Of a stretch of DNA of 7,618 bases, positions 5,544-7,618 are shown piece by piece. The notes under the pieces were generated by a model. It was not told the DNA's origin, searched no databases, and worked only from the letters and a program-made list of their open reading frames with translations. Within the stretch, counting starts at the first letter, position 1, and every line of letters starts with the position of its first letter. This DNA is from Oscillospiraceae bacterium (GTDB lineage Bacteria > Bacillota > Clostridia > Oscillospirales > Oscillospiraceae): the NCBI GenBank assembly GCA_016297855.1, contig JAEDFW010000086.1, forward strand, positions 1 through 7,618, read 5' to 3'. The position numbers were made by a program, and so were the translations under genes.

Positions 5544-6521
5544 TCAGCGCATACGCACACCCAGCCAGGCCAATACGCACATCAAGACTGTGACCGAAAC
5601 GAAGACCACAAAGATTTTCACTTCGCTCCAGCCGCACAGTTCAAAATGATGATGGATCGGTGTCATCCTGAAGATGCGCTTACCGTGGGTCAGCTTAAAA
5701 TAGGTAACCTGCATCATGACAGACACCGTCTCGACAATATACACAAAGCCCACCAGAATCAGAATCAGAGGCATATCCAGCGCAAACGCCAGACCGCATA
5801 CCGCGCCGCCCAGAAACAGCGAACCGGTGTCTCCCATGAACACCTTCGCGGGGTGGAAATTGTAGCACAAAAACGCCGCCAGGCCACCCGCCAGAGCTGC
5901 GGGAAACATCGCCAGCGTTCCTTTCCCCCAGCTGTAGGCCATCACGGTAAAAAACACCATCACCGGCAGTGTCACGCCCGATGCCAAGCCGTCAATGCCG
6001 TCCGTCAGATTGACCGCGTTCACACAACCGACAATTACAAACATTGCAAAAATGGTGTAGACGATCCAGTTCAGCTCAAAGCTGACATTGAAAAACGGCA
6101 CATACACATGGCACGTTACATCGCCGTTATAGCGCAGCAGCGCCACAAACGCGCCAGCCACAGCCAGCTGCAGCACAAATTTCTGCAGCGCCGTGAGGCC
6201 GAGATTGCGCTTATACTTGACCTTCATAAAATCATCCAGAAAACCGATCAGGCCGAAAATCAGCGCGAATGCCAGCACGAACAGATGCGTATATTCGCCG
6301 TTCATCATGCCCTTCCATCCGGCCGCGACGGTACAGAGTGTGGTCGAAAGCATGAAGATCAGTCCGCCCATCGTAGGCGTGCCAGCCTTGGAATTGTGCC
6401 AGTTGGGGCCGATCTCACGGATCGACTGACCTGCGTGCAGTGCGCGCAGCGCAGGAATTGCCAGTTTCCCGAATACAAGCGCCAGCACAAAGCTGCACGC
6501 GGCAATGATATATCCTTGCAT
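5544..6521 (-). CDS. mraY: Phospho-N-acetylmuramoyl-pentapeptide transferase MraY
   Basis: MraY transfers phospho-MurNAc-pentapeptide from UDP to undecaprenyl phosphate, forming lipid I; it is a Mg-dependent enzyme with about ten membrane helices. The product is 325 residues, typical for the shorter Firmicute form. Motifs in order are KAGTPTMGGL (45-54), FLDDFMKV (94-101) with the paired aspartates Asp96 and Asp97, NAVNLTDGIDGLASG (168-182) with Asp174 and Asp177, NFHPAKVFMGDTGSL (221-235) with Asp231, and MTPIHHHFE (286-294) with the His triad at 290-292. All known catalytic and metal-binding positions are present. The start at 6521 (MQGYIIAAC) has GGAGG at 6530-6534, 8 nt upstream. It lies 23 nt after murF and 29 nt before ftsW. 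In many Firmicutes murD follows mraY, but here it does not. Identity is secure. Confidence 0.97.
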   Translation of the reverse strand: MQGYIIAACSFVLALVFGKLAIPALRALHAGQSIREIGPNWHNSKAGTPTMGGLIFMLSTTLCTVAAGWKGMMNGEYTHLFVLAFALIFGLIGFLDDFMKVKYKRNLGLTALQKFVLQLAVAGAFVALLRYNGDVTCHVYVPFFNVSFELNWIVYTIFAMFVIVGCVNAVNLTDGIDGLASGVTLPVMVFFTVMAYSWGKGTLAMFPAALAGGLAAFLCYNFHPAKVFMGDTGSLFLGGAVCGLAFALDMPLILILVGFVYIVETVSVMMQVTYFKLTHGKRIFRMTPIHHHFELCGWSEVKIFVVFVSVTVLMCVLAWLGVRMR

Positions 6522-6544
6522 GAGGGTATCCTCCGGTAATCTTG

Positions 6545-7618
6545 TCAGGTTTCTTCCTGCAGGAACATCTGCAGCACGCGCTCCATCTTCATGCCCCGGC
6601 TGCCCTTGAACAGCACGACGTCGCCCTCGCTCACGCGCATTTTGAGCATGTTTGCCAGATCCTCGTGCGTGTCAAAATGCTCGGCATATTTGGGATTCAT
6701 ACCGCCGGTGATCGCGCCCGTAATGGTTCGGATGGAGTGATGCCCATAGGTAAACAGCATATCGGCCGTCTTGACCGCGAGTCTGCCGACGCGGTAATGC
6801 TCCGCCGCCGAACGGTTGCCGAGCTCAAGCATATCCCCGAGTACCGCAATCCTGCGGCCCGTGGTTTTGATACTTGCCAGCACGTTCAGAGCTGCCTCGG
6901 TCGATTCCGGGCCGGCGTTGTAGCAGTCCTCGATAATCGTCACGCCGTTTTTCGTATAGATTTTTTGGCGCATTCCTGTATTTCGGAAATCGCTCAGCTG
7001 TGCCTGCAGCTTCTCAGGCTTGACGTTCAGCAGAAGCGCCACTGTCACCGCCGCCAGCGCATTATACACCGTGTGCCGGCCCATGACGGGTACGAACAGC
7101 TCAAACTGATGGCCAAAGCCCGTCACGCAGAAGCGGATGCCGTCGTCATACTCCTGAATATCGCTTGCGACTACATCACACATGCTGTTTTCAATGCCAT
7201 AGTAGTATTTCCGGTGATCTCCGACGCTGCGGAGGTTCCACAGCAGCGGCTCATCGCCGTTGAATACGCACACGCCGTCGGGCGAAAGGCCTCTGGTGAT
7301 CTCCAGCTTTGCCTGCAAAATGCCCTCACGCGTGCCAAGATGCTCGATGTGCATGGTGCCGATGTTGGTGATGACTGCAATATCCGGCCGCGCAATGGAC
7401 GCCAGATACTCCATTTCTCCGGCGTGGTTCATGCCCATCTCCAGCACAGCCAGCTGCGTATCGTCCGGCATGCTCATAACGGTCATCGGCAGGCCCAGCT
7501 GGTTGTTGTGGTTGCCCTCGGTTTTGGCTGTGCGGAAACTCTTTTCCAGCGCGCACGCCGTCATCTCCTTCGTCGTGGTCTTGCCCACGCTTCCGGTGAT
7601 GCCGATGACCTTGATGCC
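6545..7618 (-). CDS. murF: UDP-MurNAc-tripeptide D-Ala-D-Ala ligase MurF (5' end cut by window)
   Basis: MurF uses ATP to join D-Ala-D-Ala to UDP-MurNAc-tripeptide in the cytoplasm, completing the pentapeptide precursor. The visible 357 residues run from the ATP-binding domain to the stop at 6545; roughly the first 100 residues, the substrate-binding domain, lie beyond 7618. The fragment opens GIKVIGITGSVGKTTTKEM, with the P-loop GSVGKTTTK at fragment residues 9-17. It then shows EGNHNNQLGLP (34-44), LEMGMNHAGEM (59-69), TNIGTMHIEHLG (84-95), the region of the carbamylated lysine QAKLEI (102-107), GRHTVYNALAA (180-190), CYNAGPEST (232-240), AVLGDMLELG (258-267) and FKGSRGMKMERV (337-348). The GNHNNxxGxP, YNAxPxS and KGSRxxxME motifs mark it as MurF rather than MurC, MurD or MurE. 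No internal GTG or ATG should be taken as the start, because the frame is open to the edge. It is 23 nt upstream of mraY, the usual dcw neighbour. Confidence 0.96.
   Translation of the reverse strand, partial: GIKVIGITGSVGKTTTKEMTACALEKSFRTAKTEGNHNNQLGLPMTVMSMPDDTQLAVLEMGMNHAGEMEYLASIARPDIAVITNIGTMHIEHLGTREGILQAKLEITRGLSPDGVCVFNGDEPLLWNLRSVGDHRKYYYGIENSMCDVVASDIQEYDDGIRFCVTGFGHQFELFVPVMGRHTVYNALAAVTVALLLNVKPEKLQAQLSDFRNTGMRQKIYTKNGVTIIEDCYNAGPESTEAALNVLASIKTTGRRIAVLGDMLELGNRSAAEHYRVGRLAVKTADMLFTYGHHSIRTITGAITGGMNPKYAEHFDTHEDLANMLKMRVSEGDVVLFKGSRGMKMERVLQMFLQEET

Noticed and set aside
5515..5637. 41-codon N-terminal extension of FtsW overlapping mraY
   Set aside because: It would be read out of frame inside the conserved 3' part of mraY. 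The ATG at 5514 has an excellent binding site.
5646..6539. Plus-strand open frame of 297 codons
   Set aside because: It is antisense to nearly all of mraY and very rich in His, Gln and Arg, as expected from reading a membrane-protein gene backwards. No ribosome binding site is visible.

Overview
The window is a continuous stretch of a bacterial dcw (division and cell wall) cluster, read entirely on the minus strand. In transcription order it holds murF (5' end cut by the window edge), mraY, ftsW, murG, murA, ftsQ/divIB and ftsZ (3' end cut by the other edge). I found no credible plus-strand gene, RNA gene, mobile element, CRISPR array, prophage or attachment site. The sequence is moderately GC-rich by eye. 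Good AGGAGG-type ribosome binding sites sit 7-8 nt before most starts. The order murG-murA-ftsQ-ftsZ, with a second-site murA and no murD, murB or ftsA in between, suggests a Clostridia-type Firmicute, most likely of the Oscillospiraceae/Ruminococcaceae kind. That placement is inference from gene order and protein style, not from a database search.

Layout, right to left: murF (7618-6545), mraY (6521-5544), ftsW (5514-4351) and murG (4327-3200) are packed with gaps of 23-29 nt and look like one transcription unit. The spacing then loosens: 92 nt before murA (3107-1845), 81 nt before ftsQ (1763-987) and 144 nt before ftsZ (842 to beyond base 1). The last two gaps each hold a sigma-A-like promoter: a very good one before ftsZ (TTGACC, 17 nt, TAGAAT) and a reasonable one before ftsQ (TGGAAA, 17 nt, TATAAT) that overlaps the 3' end of murA. 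Division genes could therefore be expressed separately from the wall-precursor genes.

The products form one pathway. MurA makes the first committed precursor in the cytoplasm. MurF adds D-Ala-D-Ala to finish the UDP-MurNAc-pentapeptide. MraY moves it to the lipid carrier (lipid I) and MurG adds GlcNAc (lipid II). FtsW, a SEDS polymerase, builds septal glycan from lipid II. FtsQ/DivIB is the divisome scaffold and FtsZ the cytoskeletal ring.

Start sites were corrected where the longest open frame overshoots. murA starts at 3107, ftsW at 5514 and ftsQ at 1763, each chosen by ribosome binding site and family N-terminus.

No new biological system is evident. The points most worth a second look are an unusually cysteine-rich MurA (28 Cys in 420 residues, with a C-x-C-x3-C-x-CC cluster), the two internal promoters, a repeated 10-mer flanking the ftsZ promoter, an altered glycine loop in MurG, and the absence of ftsA, murD and murB from their usual places.
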